The notes: generated by a model not told the origin, from the sequence alone. Positions 32,974 through 41,633 are shown, counted from the stretch's first letter. The stretch is 42,213 nt of DNA from CAZFLM01 sp964519955 (GCA_964519955.1 CAZFLM010000058.1:1-42213), one strand, 5' to 3'. Numbers and translations: made by a program.

Positions 32974-35161
32974 CGCGGCGCGCACGAGCGCCGAGAACGA
33001 AGCGGTCAGCCTGCCTCTGGCGGCCGCGGCCCTGCTGACGTCTCTCGCGGGCGTGCATGCCATCCACCTGATCTTCCTCGATCCGGCGTTCACGACACTC
33101 GTCCTCGAGCTGACCGTCGCGGGCAGCACCATCAGCTACATGGCGAGACGCCTCCGCATCGTGCCGAACCCCCTGGAGTGGCCGGCGATCACGCTGTTCG
33201 GCCTGATCGCGTTCATGGTGCTGACCTCCTATCAGGCGCTGCCGATCATCTCGCCGCGCATCATCGGCGATATGCACATCTCGCGCATCGCGCTGTTCCT
33301 GGCATGGCTGATCGTCGGCCTCAGCTTCGCGGGGTCGTACAACGTGCGCCTGCTGTTCACGGCGGTTCCCTCGCTGGCCGCCATCGGCCTCGTCAGCACG
33401 ATGAGCGCGGACCCGATGATCGCGTCGCTCTTCCTCACGTACGTGTTCGCCACGACATTCATGGTGGTCCACGAGCGCTGCCTCCGCGCGGCCTCGGACG
33501 CCGTGGCGCAGGGCCGCAGTCCGGGACCTACTCTCCTGCTCGGGCAGCTCCAGACGGTCATCGTCTGCACCGTGGCCGCCGCGCTGATCGGCGGACGGCT
33601 CGCCGGGCCGCTGCGCACAGTCGGCAGCCAGATCATCGGCAACACGATCCCAATCACGGTCCCCGCCGCAGGCGGCCCGGACCGACCGTCCACGGTAGGC
33701 CGGACGTACAGCAACCCGTCGGGCGTTCAGGTGGGCACCGGGCCGGTCAGCTTAGGCAGCCAGGTGGCGCTGAGAGTGCGCGCCGAGCATGGCGCCTACT
33801 GGCGCTCGTCCACGTTCGACCGCTACACCGGCCGCGGATGGAGCCACTCATCCGGTCCGGCGATGCCGGCCCGGATGCGGCCCGAGGGCGACGACACCGG
33901 GCAGCGCTCGGGAACGGGCCGAGGCCGCGTCACGCTGTGGGTGCCCGATATGGGCCTGAACGCCGTGAACGGCCCCACCCACACGCTCCACCAGACGATT
34001 CGGCTGGAGGGGTCGGCCTCGTTCGGGGAACTCGTCGCCGCCGCGGAGCCGCGCACGGTCCGGCTGCCGACCGACAGCACCCGCTACGGCATGGCGCGCT
34101 ACTCGGTCGACGCCGCAGGGAGCATCCAGGTCGCTCCGGAGGCGCGCCAACTGGAGTACGACGTCGACTCCGTTGTGGCGGACTGGACTCCCGAGCAGCT
34201 CAAGCGCTGCGGCACGGACTACCCGACCTACGTCGAACGGAGCCTCTTCGACACCGGCAACATGGACCCGGGCGCGCTCCAGCGCATCCGCAGCGCCGCC
34301 GTCGCCGCCACGAGGGGGATGCAGAACAACCACGATCGGGTCCAGGCGCTCGCGCAGCTCATCTCCAGCCGGTGCGCCTACAACACGAGCGCCAAGGCCG
34401 TGCCGGTCAACCGGGACGTCGTCGACTACTTCCTCTTCGAGGCCAAAGAGGGCTACTGCGACAGCTTCGCGTCCGCTCTCGCGATCCTGTGCCGGTCCAT
34501 CGGCATTCCTGCGCGCGTCGCATCCGGCTTCGTCACGGGCCAACTCGATCCCGACACCGGCTGGTATGTCGTGCGCGATCGGGACCGGCACCTGTGGACC
34601 GAGGTGTACTTCGCAGGCGTAGGCTGGATCCCGTTCGATGCGACGAGCGATGCCGTCGACAAGAGCCCGCGGCAGTCCAACGGTGGCGGGCGCAAGGCGT
34701 CGTTCGCCGACCTGCTGCTGCGCCGGGGGTGGCTGCCTCCGCTCGCACTCGCGGCGTTCCTGCTCATGTTGGGGTATGTTCTGAAGGTCGAAGTGCTGGA
34801 CCGCCTCCTGGCCCGCCGCCGCGGCGAAGTGTGGTCGTCGCTCCCTGCGCCCAACGAGCGCATCGCGCGCACGTACCTGTCGGTCTGCGAGACGATCGCG
34901 CGACACGACGCTGCACGCACGCCCGACCAGACACCGGCGGAGTACGCCGACGCGCTGGCAGCGTTCGTGGAGCAGGTGCCCGGCGCCGCCGCGCCCCTGC
35001 GGAGCCTGACGGAGCTGGTGACACGGACATGCTACAGCGGCCTGGTGGCGACGCCTGCGGACGTGGCCGATGCCGCGGCGCATCAGCAGCGCCTGCAGGA
35101 AGCGCTGCGCGCCGCTCCGCGCCGTGCGGTCAACCCCAAGCCGGCTCCGGGAACGACGTAG
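32945..35161 (+). CDS. TgpA-like transmembrane transglutaminase
   Basis: A 738-residue membrane protein. About six helices occupy residues 20-215, followed by a large extracytoplasmic part with a transglutaminase-like domain. Its triad is Cys505 (EGYCDSFASA), His549 (RDRHLWTEVYF) and Asp565 (PFDATSD). One helix follows near 600-620, then a DUF4129-like tail (TPAEYADAL). Related TgpA of Pseudomonas is essential. The start is TTG at 32945, inside the DUF58 gene, with AGGAG seven bases upstream. The operon order matches the common MoxR-DUF58-TgpA arrangement. Confidence 0.93.
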   Translation: MAQSSPKTTSAARTSAENEAVSLPLAAAALLTSLAGVHAIHLIFLDPAFTTLVLELTVAGSTISYMARRLRIVPNPLEWPAITLFGLIAFMVLTSYQALPIISPRIIGDMHISRIALFLAWLIVGLSFAGSYNVRLLFTAVPSLAAIGLVSTMSADPMIASLFLTYVFATTFMVVHERCLRAASDAVAQGRSPGPTLLLGQLQTVIVCTVAAALIGGRLAGPLRTVGSQIIGNTIPITVPAAGGPDRPSTVGRTYSNPSGVQVGTGPVSLGSQVALRVRAEHGAYWRSSTFDRYTGRGWSHSSGPAMPARMRPEGDDTGQRSGTGRGRVTLWVPDMGLNAVNGPTHTLHQTIRLEGSASFGELVAAAEPRTVRLPTDSTRYGMARYSVDAAGSIQVAPEARQLEYDVDSVVADWTPEQLKRCGTDYPTYVERSLFDTGNMDPGALQRIRSAAVAATRGMQNNHDRVQALAQLISSRCAYNTSAKAVPVNRDVVDYFLFEAKEGYCDSFASALAILCRSIGIPARVASGFVTGQLDPDTGWYVVRDRDRHLWTEVYFAGVGWIPFDATSDAVDKSPRQSNGGGRKASFADLLLRRGWLPPLALAAFLLMLGYVLKVEVLDRLLARRRGEVWSSLPAPNERIARTYLSVCETIARHDAARTPDQTPAEYADALAAFVEQVPGAAAPLRSLTELVTRTCYSGLVATPADVADAAAHQQRLQEALRAAPRRAVNPKPAPGTT

Positions 35162-35233
35162 CCTGGATGATGCACGAGTGCCGCGTTGGGATGGGCCGGA
35201 GCCTGCCCTGAGCTTGCCGAATGGTGCCCGTCC
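35161..35233 (-). repeat. Long dispersed repeat copy with a TTCGGCAAGCTCAGGGCAGG-type insert
   Basis: Starts at the last base of the transglutaminase stop. Read on the minus strand it has GGACGGGCAC, a segment of about 24 bases, GGCCCATCCC, then GCACTCGTGCATCATCCAGG. The flanks match 37478-37530; the middle segment, absent there, is a version of the TTCGACAAGCTCAGGACAGG motif widespread in bacterial genomes. Confidence 0.8.
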
Positions 35234-35323
35234 AGAGCCACGCATGGACAGGCCAGGCTAGCGTCCGTCGCCCGACACGCGTTCCACACCCGACAACACG
35301 CCAGACAATGGAGGCACAACAGC

Positions 35324-36400
35324 ATGCTCACCGAGGACCAGGTTAAGGCCGCACTGCGCGCCGTTCTGGACCCAGATCTTCACCGGGACATCGTATCCCT
35401 CGGTTTCGTGAAGGATATCGCCATCGACCGCGGCAAGGTCGCGCTCCAGATCGAGCTAACGACGCCTGCCTGCCCCGTCAAGGAGCAACTCAGGCAGCAG
35501 GCACACGATGCCGTGGCGGCGCTGCCCGGCGTCGACCAGGTGGACGTGGAGATGACCGCTCAGGTGCGCGGCGATCGCGTGCACCGGGACCTCGCCACGG
35601 GCGTTCGGCACGTTATCGCCGTTGCGAGCGGCAAGGGCGGCGTGGGCAAGTCCACAGTGTCGGTGAACCTGGCCGTCGCCCTGGCGCAGACCGGCGCGCG
35701 GGTCGGGCTCCTGGACGCCGACGTCTACGGGCCGTCGATCCCGATGATGATGGGCGTCCACGAGGACCCCGTCGTCGAGGGAGATCAGATCGTGCCCGTC
35801 GAGCGATGGGGTGTGAAGCTGATGTCCATCGGCTTCTTCATCGAGGAGGACAAGGCCGTCATCTGGCGGGGACCGATGATCGGCAAGGCGCTGACGCAAT
35901 TCCTCGGCGAAGTGGCGTGGGGCGATCTCGACTACCTCGTGGTGGACCTGCCGCCGGGAACGGGCGATGCCCCGATGTCGCTGGCGCAGCTCATCCCGCT
36001 GACCGGTGTCGTGGTGGTGATGACGCCGCAAGACGTGGCGCAGCAGATTGCCAACAAGGCGATTCTTATGTTCCGCGCCATGGAGGAGGCCACGGAGCGC
36101 CCCATCCCGATCCTGGGTGTGGTCGAGAACATGTCGGGCTTCGTCTGCCCCGAGTGCGGCGCCGAGACAGACCTGTTCGGCTCTGGCGGCGGGTTCCGCG
36201 CGTCGATGCGGCTCGGCGTGCCCCTGCTGGGATCGGTGCCGATCGATCCGGCCGTATGTGTGAGTGGCGACATGGGGAAGCCGGCCATCCTGGTGGCGCC
36301 GGACTCGCGGCAGGCGCACGCGTTCCGCGACATCGCGGGCAAGGTGGCGGCGCAGATCAGCACGGTCACGTTCGATGGGGAGGCGCCCGAGGCGGTTTGA
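35324..36400 (+). CDS. Mrp/NBP35-family iron-sulfur carrier ATPase (ApbC-like)
   Basis: A 358-residue protein. Residues 1-85 form a DUF59/MIP18 domain (VLDPDLHRDIVSLGFV, PACPVKEQL). Residues 95-355 form a deviant-Walker P-loop ATPase with GKGGVGKS at 103-110, LLDADVYGPS and VVDLPPGTGD. CPEC near residues 271-274 would hold a shared Fe-S cluster between two subunits. It delivers Fe-S clusters to client proteins. The ATG at 35324 follows TGGAGG; the open frame before it is the repeat. A promoter for the next gene overlaps its stop codon. Confidence 0.95.
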   Translation: MLTEDQVKAALRAVLDPDLHRDIVSLGFVKDIAIDRGKVALQIELTTPACPVKEQLRQQAHDAVAALPGVDQVDVEMTAQVRGDRVHRDLATGVRHVIAVASGKGGVGKSTVSVNLAVALAQTGARVGLLDADVYGPSIPMMMGVHEDPVVEGDQIVPVERWGVKLMSIGFFIEEDKAVIWRGPMIGKALTQFLGEVAWGDLDYLVVDLPPGTGDAPMSLAQLIPLTGVVVVMTPQDVAQQIANKAILMFRAMEEATERPIPILGVVENMSGFVCPECGAETDLFGSGGGFRASMRLGVPLLGSVPIDPAVCVSGDMGKPAILVAPDSRQAHAFRDIAGKVAAQISTVTFDGEAPEAV

Positions 36401-36425
36401 CGTGCCCGCAGCGCCATGATAGAAT
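36397..36425 (+). promoter_or_regulatory. Sigma70-type promoter of the CsgG-like gene
   Basis: TTGACG (36397-36402), a 17-bp spacer, then TAGAAT (36420-36425). The -35 contains the Mrp stop codon. The ATG at 36416 lies inside this promoter, so it cannot be the start of the next gene if this promoter is used. Confidence 0.82.
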
Positions 36426-36475
36426 ACGCCTGCCCTTACCGCGCGCGCGTGGCGGGCGGAAGAGCGGAGGGTCAC

Positions 36476-37453
36476 ATGAACCGATCGGCTGTCTGCACCG
36501 CTCTCGTGCTCCTGGCGATGGCCATGCCGGGCGCCGCGCAGACCCAGGGGCGCATCGATGCGAAGTCGGCTCCGCTCAAGGCCCTTCCGCCGGGCTCCCG
36601 CATCGCCGTCGTGGCGCGCAACTCGTCCGGCGGCGTGCAGGTGGACCGCGCCGTGGTCGACATGCTGACCACGGCACTGCGGAAAGGCGGCGCGCGCGTC
36701 GTGGAGCGGCAAGAGTTGGAAGCCGTCCGCGAGGAGCAGCGCATCGCGGCCGATGGCGGCGGCGAGGAGCGCCCCAAGCTTGCCGGCGCCGACTACCTGC
36801 TCTCGGCGCGCGCCACGGAGTTCGGCGTGCGCGATGACCGGATCGGCGGCATCGTGGGAGTTGGCGCGCTCGGCGGCGTGCAGGTGCGCACCAACACGGC
36901 TCGCGTGGTGCTCGATGTCCGCCTCCTCGACGCCCGCACGGGATCGGTCCTCATCACCGACACGGCCGAGGGCAAGCAGGTCGTCCACGGCGGCACGATC
37001 GTCGGCGGCACGATCTCGGGGAGTCACATCAGCCTGGGCGGCATTGACATCGGCAGCAAGGAGTGGTCCGAGAGCGCTCTCGGCAAGGCGGCGCGGCGGG
37101 CTGTGGACGCGCTGATGAAGCGGCTGATGGGCGCGCGGGTGGCTCCCGAGGGCGTCGTGCTGGCCCTGACGGACGGCGGCGAGATCATCATCGACGTCGG
37201 CGCGTTCGACGGCCTGGAAGAGGGCGACCAGATCGACATCTTCAGGCCGGAGCTGACCAAGGACAGCAAGGGCGTCGTGGTCTGGGTCGATGAGCGCAAG
37301 CTGGGCAGGGCCGAGGTGACCGAGATCCACGGCGACCGCGCCAAGGCCCGCCCTGACGATCCGAAGCTGAAGGTGGTGGAGGGCGACCGCATACGCCTGC
37401 AGCGCCGTGAGCCCCGAGCCAAACGAACGCCGGAGCGCGGCCGCCAGCCCTAG
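36476..37453 (+). CDS. Exported CsgG-like protein
   Basis: A 325-residue protein with a Sec signal peptide (about 1-21, ending GAA). The middle part resembles the CsgG domain: VVERQELEAVREEQ, AGADYLLSARATEF, VVLDVRLLDARTGSVL and GKAARRAVDALM. CsgG forms the curli secretion pore, but many CsgG-domain proteins do other envelope jobs, and no other curli genes are here. Unlike CsgG it has no lipobox cysteine after the signal. The C-terminal part (about 245-310) is an extra beta domain (FDGLEEGDQIDIF). The ATG at 36476 has GGAGG six bases upstream. Confidence 0.75.
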   Translation: MNRSAVCTALVLLAMAMPGAAQTQGRIDAKSAPLKALPPGSRIAVVARNSSGGVQVDRAVVDMLTTALRKGGARVVERQELEAVREEQRIAADGGGEERPKLAGADYLLSARATEFGVRDDRIGGIVGVGALGGVQVRTNTARVVLDVRLLDARTGSVLITDTAEGKQVVHGGTIVGGTISGSHISLGGIDIGSKEWSESALGKAARRAVDALMKRLMGARVAPEGVVLALTDGGEIIIDVGAFDGLEEGDQIDIFRPELTKDSKGVVVWVDERKLGRAEVTEIHGDRAKARPDDPKLKVVEGDRIRLQRREPRAKRTPERGRQP

Positions 37454-37477
37454 CCTGACCTGTTTATGAGTGCCACC

Positions 37478-37530
37478 GGACGGGCACGGAGGCCCATCCC
37501 ACCACCGCACTCGTGCATGATCCAGGCTGG
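37478..37530 (+). repeat. Short dispersed repeat copy
   Basis: GGACGGGCAC, GGAGGCCCATCCC and GCACTCGTGCATGATCCAGG in order. Its ends match the reverse complement of 35161-35233 without the central insert. A reading frame extending nfo upstream to 37513 is made by this repeat. Confidence 0.8.
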
Positions 37531-37560
37531 CCGGAGGCACGACCGCGGCCAAGGAAGCCG

Positions 37561-38475
37561 ATGAGCAAGCGCCCCACTTCACCCGCACAGTCCGAGCCCC
37601 GCCTGCTGGGCGCCCACATGCCCACGGCGGGCGGCCTCGCCAAGGCGCTCACCGGCGGGCGCGAGATCGGCTGCTCGGCCGTGCAGCTCTTCACCAGCAA
37701 CCCGCGCCAGTGGAACGCGCCCCCGCTCACACCGGAGCAGATCGCCGACTTCCGCGCGGCCCACGCCGAGACCGGCATCGCCTTCGTCGTGGCGCACGAC
37801 TCGTACCTCATCAACCTGGCCGCCCCGGATCCAGAGGTGCACGCGCGCTCGATGGCGGCGTTCAGGCGCGAGATCGAGGACGCGGCCGCACTGGGCATCC
37901 CCTGGGTCGTCACGCACATGGGCGCCCACCTCAACTCCGGCGAGGAGGCCGGGCTGGCGAAGCTGACAGAGAGCATCCGCCGCGTGCTGGCCGAGACCGA
38001 GGGCTGTGGCACAGGGGTCGCGCTCGAGACCACGGCGGGCCAGGGCACTTGCCTCGGCTACCGATTCGAGCACCTGGCGCGCGTGCTGGACGAGGCGGGC
38101 ACAGACCACCGCCTGTCCGTCTGCTTCGACACCTGCCACGCCCTGGCCGCGGGCTACGAGCTGCGCAACGCGGAGGACTACGCCGCGACCTGGGACGAGT
38201 TCGACCGGCTCATCGGCATCGAGAACCTGTCGGTCATCCACGCCAACGACGCGAAGAAGGGCCTCGGCAGCCGCGTGGACCGCCACGAGCACCTCGGCAA
38301 GGGGGAGCTGGGTGTCGAGGTGTTCCGCCGCCTGGTGAACGACCCGACGTTGCGGCAGGTGCCCATCGTCATCGAGACGCCCGAAGCCGAGAAGATGCAC
38401 GCGACCAATCTGGCGGTGCTGATGGATCTGGCTGTTGGTGGCGTAGGGCGTCCCAAAGCACGGAGCGCGACATGA
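37561..38475 (+). CDS. nfo: Endonuclease IV (AP endonuclease)
   Basis: A 304-residue tri-zinc enzyme that cuts DNA 5' of abasic sites in base-excision repair. The metal ligands are all seen in order: GAHM, VAHDSY, THMGAH, LETTAG, FDTCH, HANDAK, DRHEHLG and IETP. The N terminus is about 15 residues longer than usual. The ATG at 37561 follows AAGGAAGCC; the frame continues upstream to 37513 only through the dispersed repeat. Its stop overlaps the next gene by 4 bases (ATGA). Confidence 0.96.
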   Translation: MSKRPTSPAQSEPRLLGAHMPTAGGLAKALTGGREIGCSAVQLFTSNPRQWNAPPLTPEQIADFRAAHAETGIAFVVAHDSYLINLAAPDPEVHARSMAAFRREIEDAAALGIPWVVTHMGAHLNSGEEAGLAKLTESIRRVLAETEGCGTGVALETTAGQGTCLGYRFEHLARVLDEAGTDHRLSVCFDTCHALAAGYELRNAEDYAATWDEFDRLIGIENLSVIHANDAKKGLGSRVDRHEHLGKGELGVEVFRRLVNDPTLRQVPIVIETPEAEKMHATNLAVLMDLAVGGVGRPKARSAT

Positions 38476-38960
38476 AGGTCATCGCGGCGGTGATGGGGAT
38501 AGCGCTGGCCCTGCTTGCCGGGTGGCTGGCGCTGCCACTCGTGCGCGGGGCGAGTGGGACGGCCCCAGGCGCGGGCACGGGCACCACATCCGGTGGCAGC
38601 GCGACCACCACGCGGCGTGAGCCTCTGGACGTGCCCCTGCCGGAAGCGCAGCGTGCCAAGCAGGATCTGGATCTCAAGCGCCTGCCCTTCTACCGCATCC
38701 TGCGCGATCAGTACTCGAGCGTCATCCTGAAGTTCGGGGTGACCGGCGACCAGGACACGCTGGACCTGGTGGTGGCCCAGTCCGACAACGACACGCTAAG
38801 CGGACTGCTGACGGGCGTGGTGGGGCCGAACGCCAAGACGTACGGGTTCCGGCGCGTCCGGTTCTTCGTGAGGTCGCCGCAGGGCTCCATCGACCCGGTC
38901 ACGATCGTCGCGGAGTCGACGCTGTCCGATGCCGGGAGCTGGACCACCTGGCGCAAGTAG
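38472..38960 (+). CDS. Small exported or membrane-anchored hypothetical protein
   Basis: A 162-residue protein with one N-terminal hydrophobic helix (about 3-25), a Gly/Thr/Ser-rich spacer (27-47), then a compact domain with LKRLPFYRILRDQYSSVILKF-type sequence and a beta-rich end (FRRVRFFVRSP). No family is recognised. Overlap with nfo implies coupled translation. Confidence 0.65.
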   Translation: MKVIAAVMGIALALLAGWLALPLVRGASGTAPGAGTGTTSGGSATTTRREPLDVPLPEAQRAKQDLDLKRLPFYRILRDQYSSVILKFGVTGDQDTLDLVVAQSDNDTLSGLLTGVVGPNAKTYGFRRVRFFVRSPQGSIDPVTIVAESTLSDAGSWTTWRK

Positions 38961-38988
38961 CACATCACCCCCTGGAGGAGCCTGCCCC

Positions 38989-39738
38989 ATGCCGCACCGT
39001 CCCCTGATCGGGATCACCTGTTCGAGCGTCGTCCCGACCGACACCGAGTCCCCGCACGACCGCATGAACCACGCGTACACGCGCGCCGTCTGGAACGCGG
39101 GAGGCGAGCCGGTCATCCTGCCCAACCTGGGGCAGACCGAGTACGCCGAGGCTATCGTGGGGCGGCTCGACGGCCTGCTGCTCAGCGGCGGTAACGACGT
39201 CTCGCCGGCGCTCTACGGTGAGGACGTGCTCAACGAGACGGTGCGGGTCGACGGGCCGCGCGATGCGTCGGAGATGCCGCTCATCCGGGCGGCGGTCGAG
39301 CGGGACCTACCGATCCTGGCGATCTGCCGCGGCATCCAGAGCCTCAACGTGGCGCTGGGCGGAACGCTCATCCAGGACATCCCCACGCAGGCTCCCTCGG
39401 ACGTCGCGCACCGCCAGAAGGACGCCCGCGACGTGGACACCCACCTCGTGGCGGTTGAGCCGGGCAGCCTCTTCGCGCAGGTCGTGGGCGAGGAGCCCCT
39501 GCCAACCAACTCGTTCCACCATCAGGCGGTGCGCGACGTGACGGAGGGGTACCAGGTCTCCGGCCGGGCGCCCGATGGCACCATCGAGGCCATGGAGGAC
39601 CCGCTGCGCGAGTTCGTGCTGGCCGTGCAGTTCCACCCGGAGGAGATGGTGGGCGTCTCGGAGCGCTGCCGCAGGCTCTTCACGGCGTTCGTCGACGCGG
39701 CCCGCAAGCACCAGGAGCGGCGACCACAATGCGAGTAG
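38989..39738 (+). CDS. Gamma-glutamyl-gamma-aminobutyrate hydrolase family (PuuD-like)
   Basis: A 249-residue class I glutamine-amidotransferase-like hydrolase (peptidase C26). The catalytic triad is Cys113 in AICRGIQ, His216 and Glu218 in QFHPEE. LLLSGGNDVSPALYGE and GTLIQDIP are family hallmarks. Members split gamma-glutamyl-GABA in putrescine breakdown or hydrolyse other gamma-glutamyl amides; no other put/puu genes are present, so the substrate is open. The ATG follows GGAGGAG. Its end overlaps larC by 10 bases. Confidence 0.92.
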   Translation: MPHRPLIGITCSSVVPTDTESPHDRMNHAYTRAVWNAGGEPVILPNLGQTEYAEAIVGRLDGLLLSGGNDVSPALYGEDVLNETVRVDGPRDASEMPLIRAAVERDLPILAICRGIQSLNVALGGTLIQDIPTQAPSDVAHRQKDARDVDTHLVAVEPGSLFAQVVGEEPLPTNSFHHQAVRDVTEGYQVSGRAPDGTIEAMEDPLREFVLAVQFHPEEMVGVSERCRRLFTAFVDAARKHQERRPQCE

Positions 39739-40913
39739 CCTACTTCGACTGCTTCTCCGGCGTATCCGGCGACATGAGCCTGGGCGCCCTCATCGCGTGC
39801 GGCGTATCGCCTGACGACCTGCGCGGCGACCTCGAGCGCCTGCACGTAAGCGGGTGGCGGCTCGACGCTGCCGAAGTGGAACGAAACGGGATCGAGGCGA
39901 CGGACGTAACCGTTGTGCAGACCGAGGAGCAAGGACACGGACGGCACCTGTCGCACATCGTGGACATCCTGAACGCGGCGGATCTGCCCGAGACCGTGCG
40001 CAGCCGCGCGACCGCGGTCTTTACGCGTCTGGCAGAGGCGGAGGCCCACGTCCACGGCACGACGCCGGAGCGCATCCACTTCCACGAGGTGGGCGCGATC
40101 GACGCGATCGTGGACGTGGTGGGCGTGTGCTGTGCCCTGGATCGCCTGGGCATCGAGCGCATCGTCTGCGCGCCGCTGCCGATGGGCCGCGGGTTCATCA
40201 AGTGCGCGCACGGGGTCATCCCGCTGCCGGCGCCCGCGGTGCTGGAGCTGTGCAAGGGCGTGCCGGTGCGGTCGGTGGACGTCGAGGGAGAGCTGGTCAC
40301 GCCGACGGGCGCGGCGCTGCTGGTCGGGCTCGGGGCCGAGTTCGGGCCGATGCCGGCGATGACGGTTGCCGCCACGGGCTATGGCGCGGGCAAGAAGAGC
40401 TTCGGGGAGCGCCCCAACCTGCTGCGCGTGGTCATTGGGGAGGCGGCCGAGTCGGGCGCCGGCGCCGGCGAGATCGGGGTCATCGAGACAAACCTGGACG
40501 ACTTCTCGCCGCAGTTCTACGAGCCGCTGGCCGAGCGCCTGTTTGCGGACGGCGCGGTGGACGTGTTCACCAGCCCGATCCAGATGAAGAAGGGGCGCCC
40601 TGCGACCCTGTTGACGGTGCTAGCGCCGACCGACAAGATCGATGCGGTGATCGATCGCCTCATGCGCGAGACGAGCACCCTGGGCGTCCGATACCGGCGA
40701 TCCGAGCGCGTCTGTGCGGAGCGGCACTGGGTCACTGTGGCGACGCAGTATGGCGAGATCCGCGTGAAGGTAGCCACCTACCGCGGCGATGACGTGAATG
40801 CGGCGCCGGAGTTCGAGGACGTGGCGGCGGCGTCTCGGCGCACGCGCGCGCCCGTGAAGGCGATCCACCAAGCGGCGCTCGTCGCCTATGGCAGGCTGCG
40901 CGAGGACAGGTAG
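39729..40913 (+). CDS. larC: LarC, nickel insertion protein for the nickel-pincer cofactor
   Basis: A 394-residue single-frame LarC. LarC inserts nickel into the pyridinium bisthiocarboxylate mononucleotide to make the nickel-pincer cofactor of lactate racemase and relatives, using CTP. Family features: AYFDCFSGVSGDMSLGAL at the start, HFHEVGAIDAIVDVVG, APLPMGRGF, TPTGAAL and ETNLDDFSPQ. In Lactobacillus larC is made through a programmed frameshift; here it is one intact ORF. larA, larB and larE are not within the window. It overlaps the PuuD-like gene by 10 bases. Confidence 0.95.
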   Translation: MRVAYFDCFSGVSGDMSLGALIACGVSPDDLRGDLERLHVSGWRLDAAEVERNGIEATDVTVVQTEEQGHGRHLSHIVDILNAADLPETVRSRATAVFTRLAEAEAHVHGTTPERIHFHEVGAIDAIVDVVGVCCALDRLGIERIVCAPLPMGRGFIKCAHGVIPLPAPAVLELCKGVPVRSVDVEGELVTPTGAALLVGLGAEFGPMPAMTVAATGYGAGKKSFGERPNLLRVVIGEAAESGAGAGEIGVIETNLDDFSPQFYEPLAERLFADGAVDVFTSPIQMKKGRPATLLTVLAPTDKIDAVIDRLMRETSTLGVRYRRSERVCAERHWVTVATQYGEIRVKVATYRGDDVNAAPEFEDVAAASRRTRAPVKAIHQAALVAYGRLREDR

Positions 40914-40919
40914 CATGCG

Positions 40920-41492
40920 ATGACACAGGGCGGCATGGACATACGGACGGCGCGGCGGGTGGCGTGCCCGAGCTGCCGCTCCAACAACTTCCTGGGCCGG
41001 CCGCAGTGCTGGCAGTGCGGGGCCTCGCTCCCGCCGCCCGAGGCTGCCGCGCCCACTGCTGCCGCGCCTGCTGCGGCACAGCCGGCGTTCGCGCCTGCGC
41101 AGGCCTCCCCCACCCCCTCGCCCGCCCGCCGCGTCGGCGTGATCGTGGGCGGCGCGGCGGCCTGCATCCTGGTCGGCCTCACCGGCGCGGTCATGGTGTC
41201 CGGCCGGTCGCACCCATCCTCGGGCGGCAACCGCGCGGTGGCGGCCCAGCAGGCCGAGCTGGAGCGGATGAGGCAGCAGATGCTCCACGGCAGCGACCTC
41301 CCGCAGCCCTCGTCCGCCACCTCCAGCGACCCCACGCAGGCCGCCGCTCGCCGCGAGATCGACCGCCTGCGCCGCGAAGCCGGCATGGCGGACCCGCACG
41401 CGGATTCCTCCGGCCAGGTGCACCTCCAGGGCGGCGGCTCCATGTCCGCGGACGAGTGGCGCAAGACGCAGCGGGCGCTGGGCGGGCTGTAG
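40920..41492 (+). CDS. Zinc-ribbon membrane protein of unknown function
   Basis: A 190-residue protein. The N-terminal zinc ribbon has Cys16, Cys19, Cys30 and Cys33 (CPSC, then CWQC). An Ala/Pro-rich linker follows, then one transmembrane helix (about 72-94, GVIVGGAAACILVGLTGAV) and a charged, probably coiled-coil region. The ribbon should be cytoplasmic. It follows larC by 6 bases with only a weak ribosome site, so ATG 40935 is an alternative start. It converges on the rRNA operon. Confidence 0.7.
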   Translation: MTQGGMDIRTARRVACPSCRSNNFLGRPQCWQCGASLPPPEAAAPTAAAPAAAQPAFAPAQASPTPSPARRVGVIVGGAAACILVGLTGAVMVSGRSHPSSGGNRAVAAQQAELERMRQQMLHGSDLPQPSSATSSDPTQAAARREIDRLRREAGMADPHADSSGQVHLQGGGSMSADEWRKTQRALGGL

Positions 41493-41633
41493 AGCCTGAC
41501 CACAGAGCACGCCCCCCTTCTCCGCGAAGCGATCCCGGTCGGACCACATGTGGCGGCAATGCACGAGTGCTCTCCGCCATCGCCCCGCCCGCTGCAGAGC
41601 GCGTGCGCCGACGCATTCGGCAGCCACAACGCA

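Noticed and set aside
35456..37588. 710-codon frame antisense to mrp and the CsgG-like gene
   Set aside because: It covers two real genes and a repeat on the opposite strand and shows no domain.
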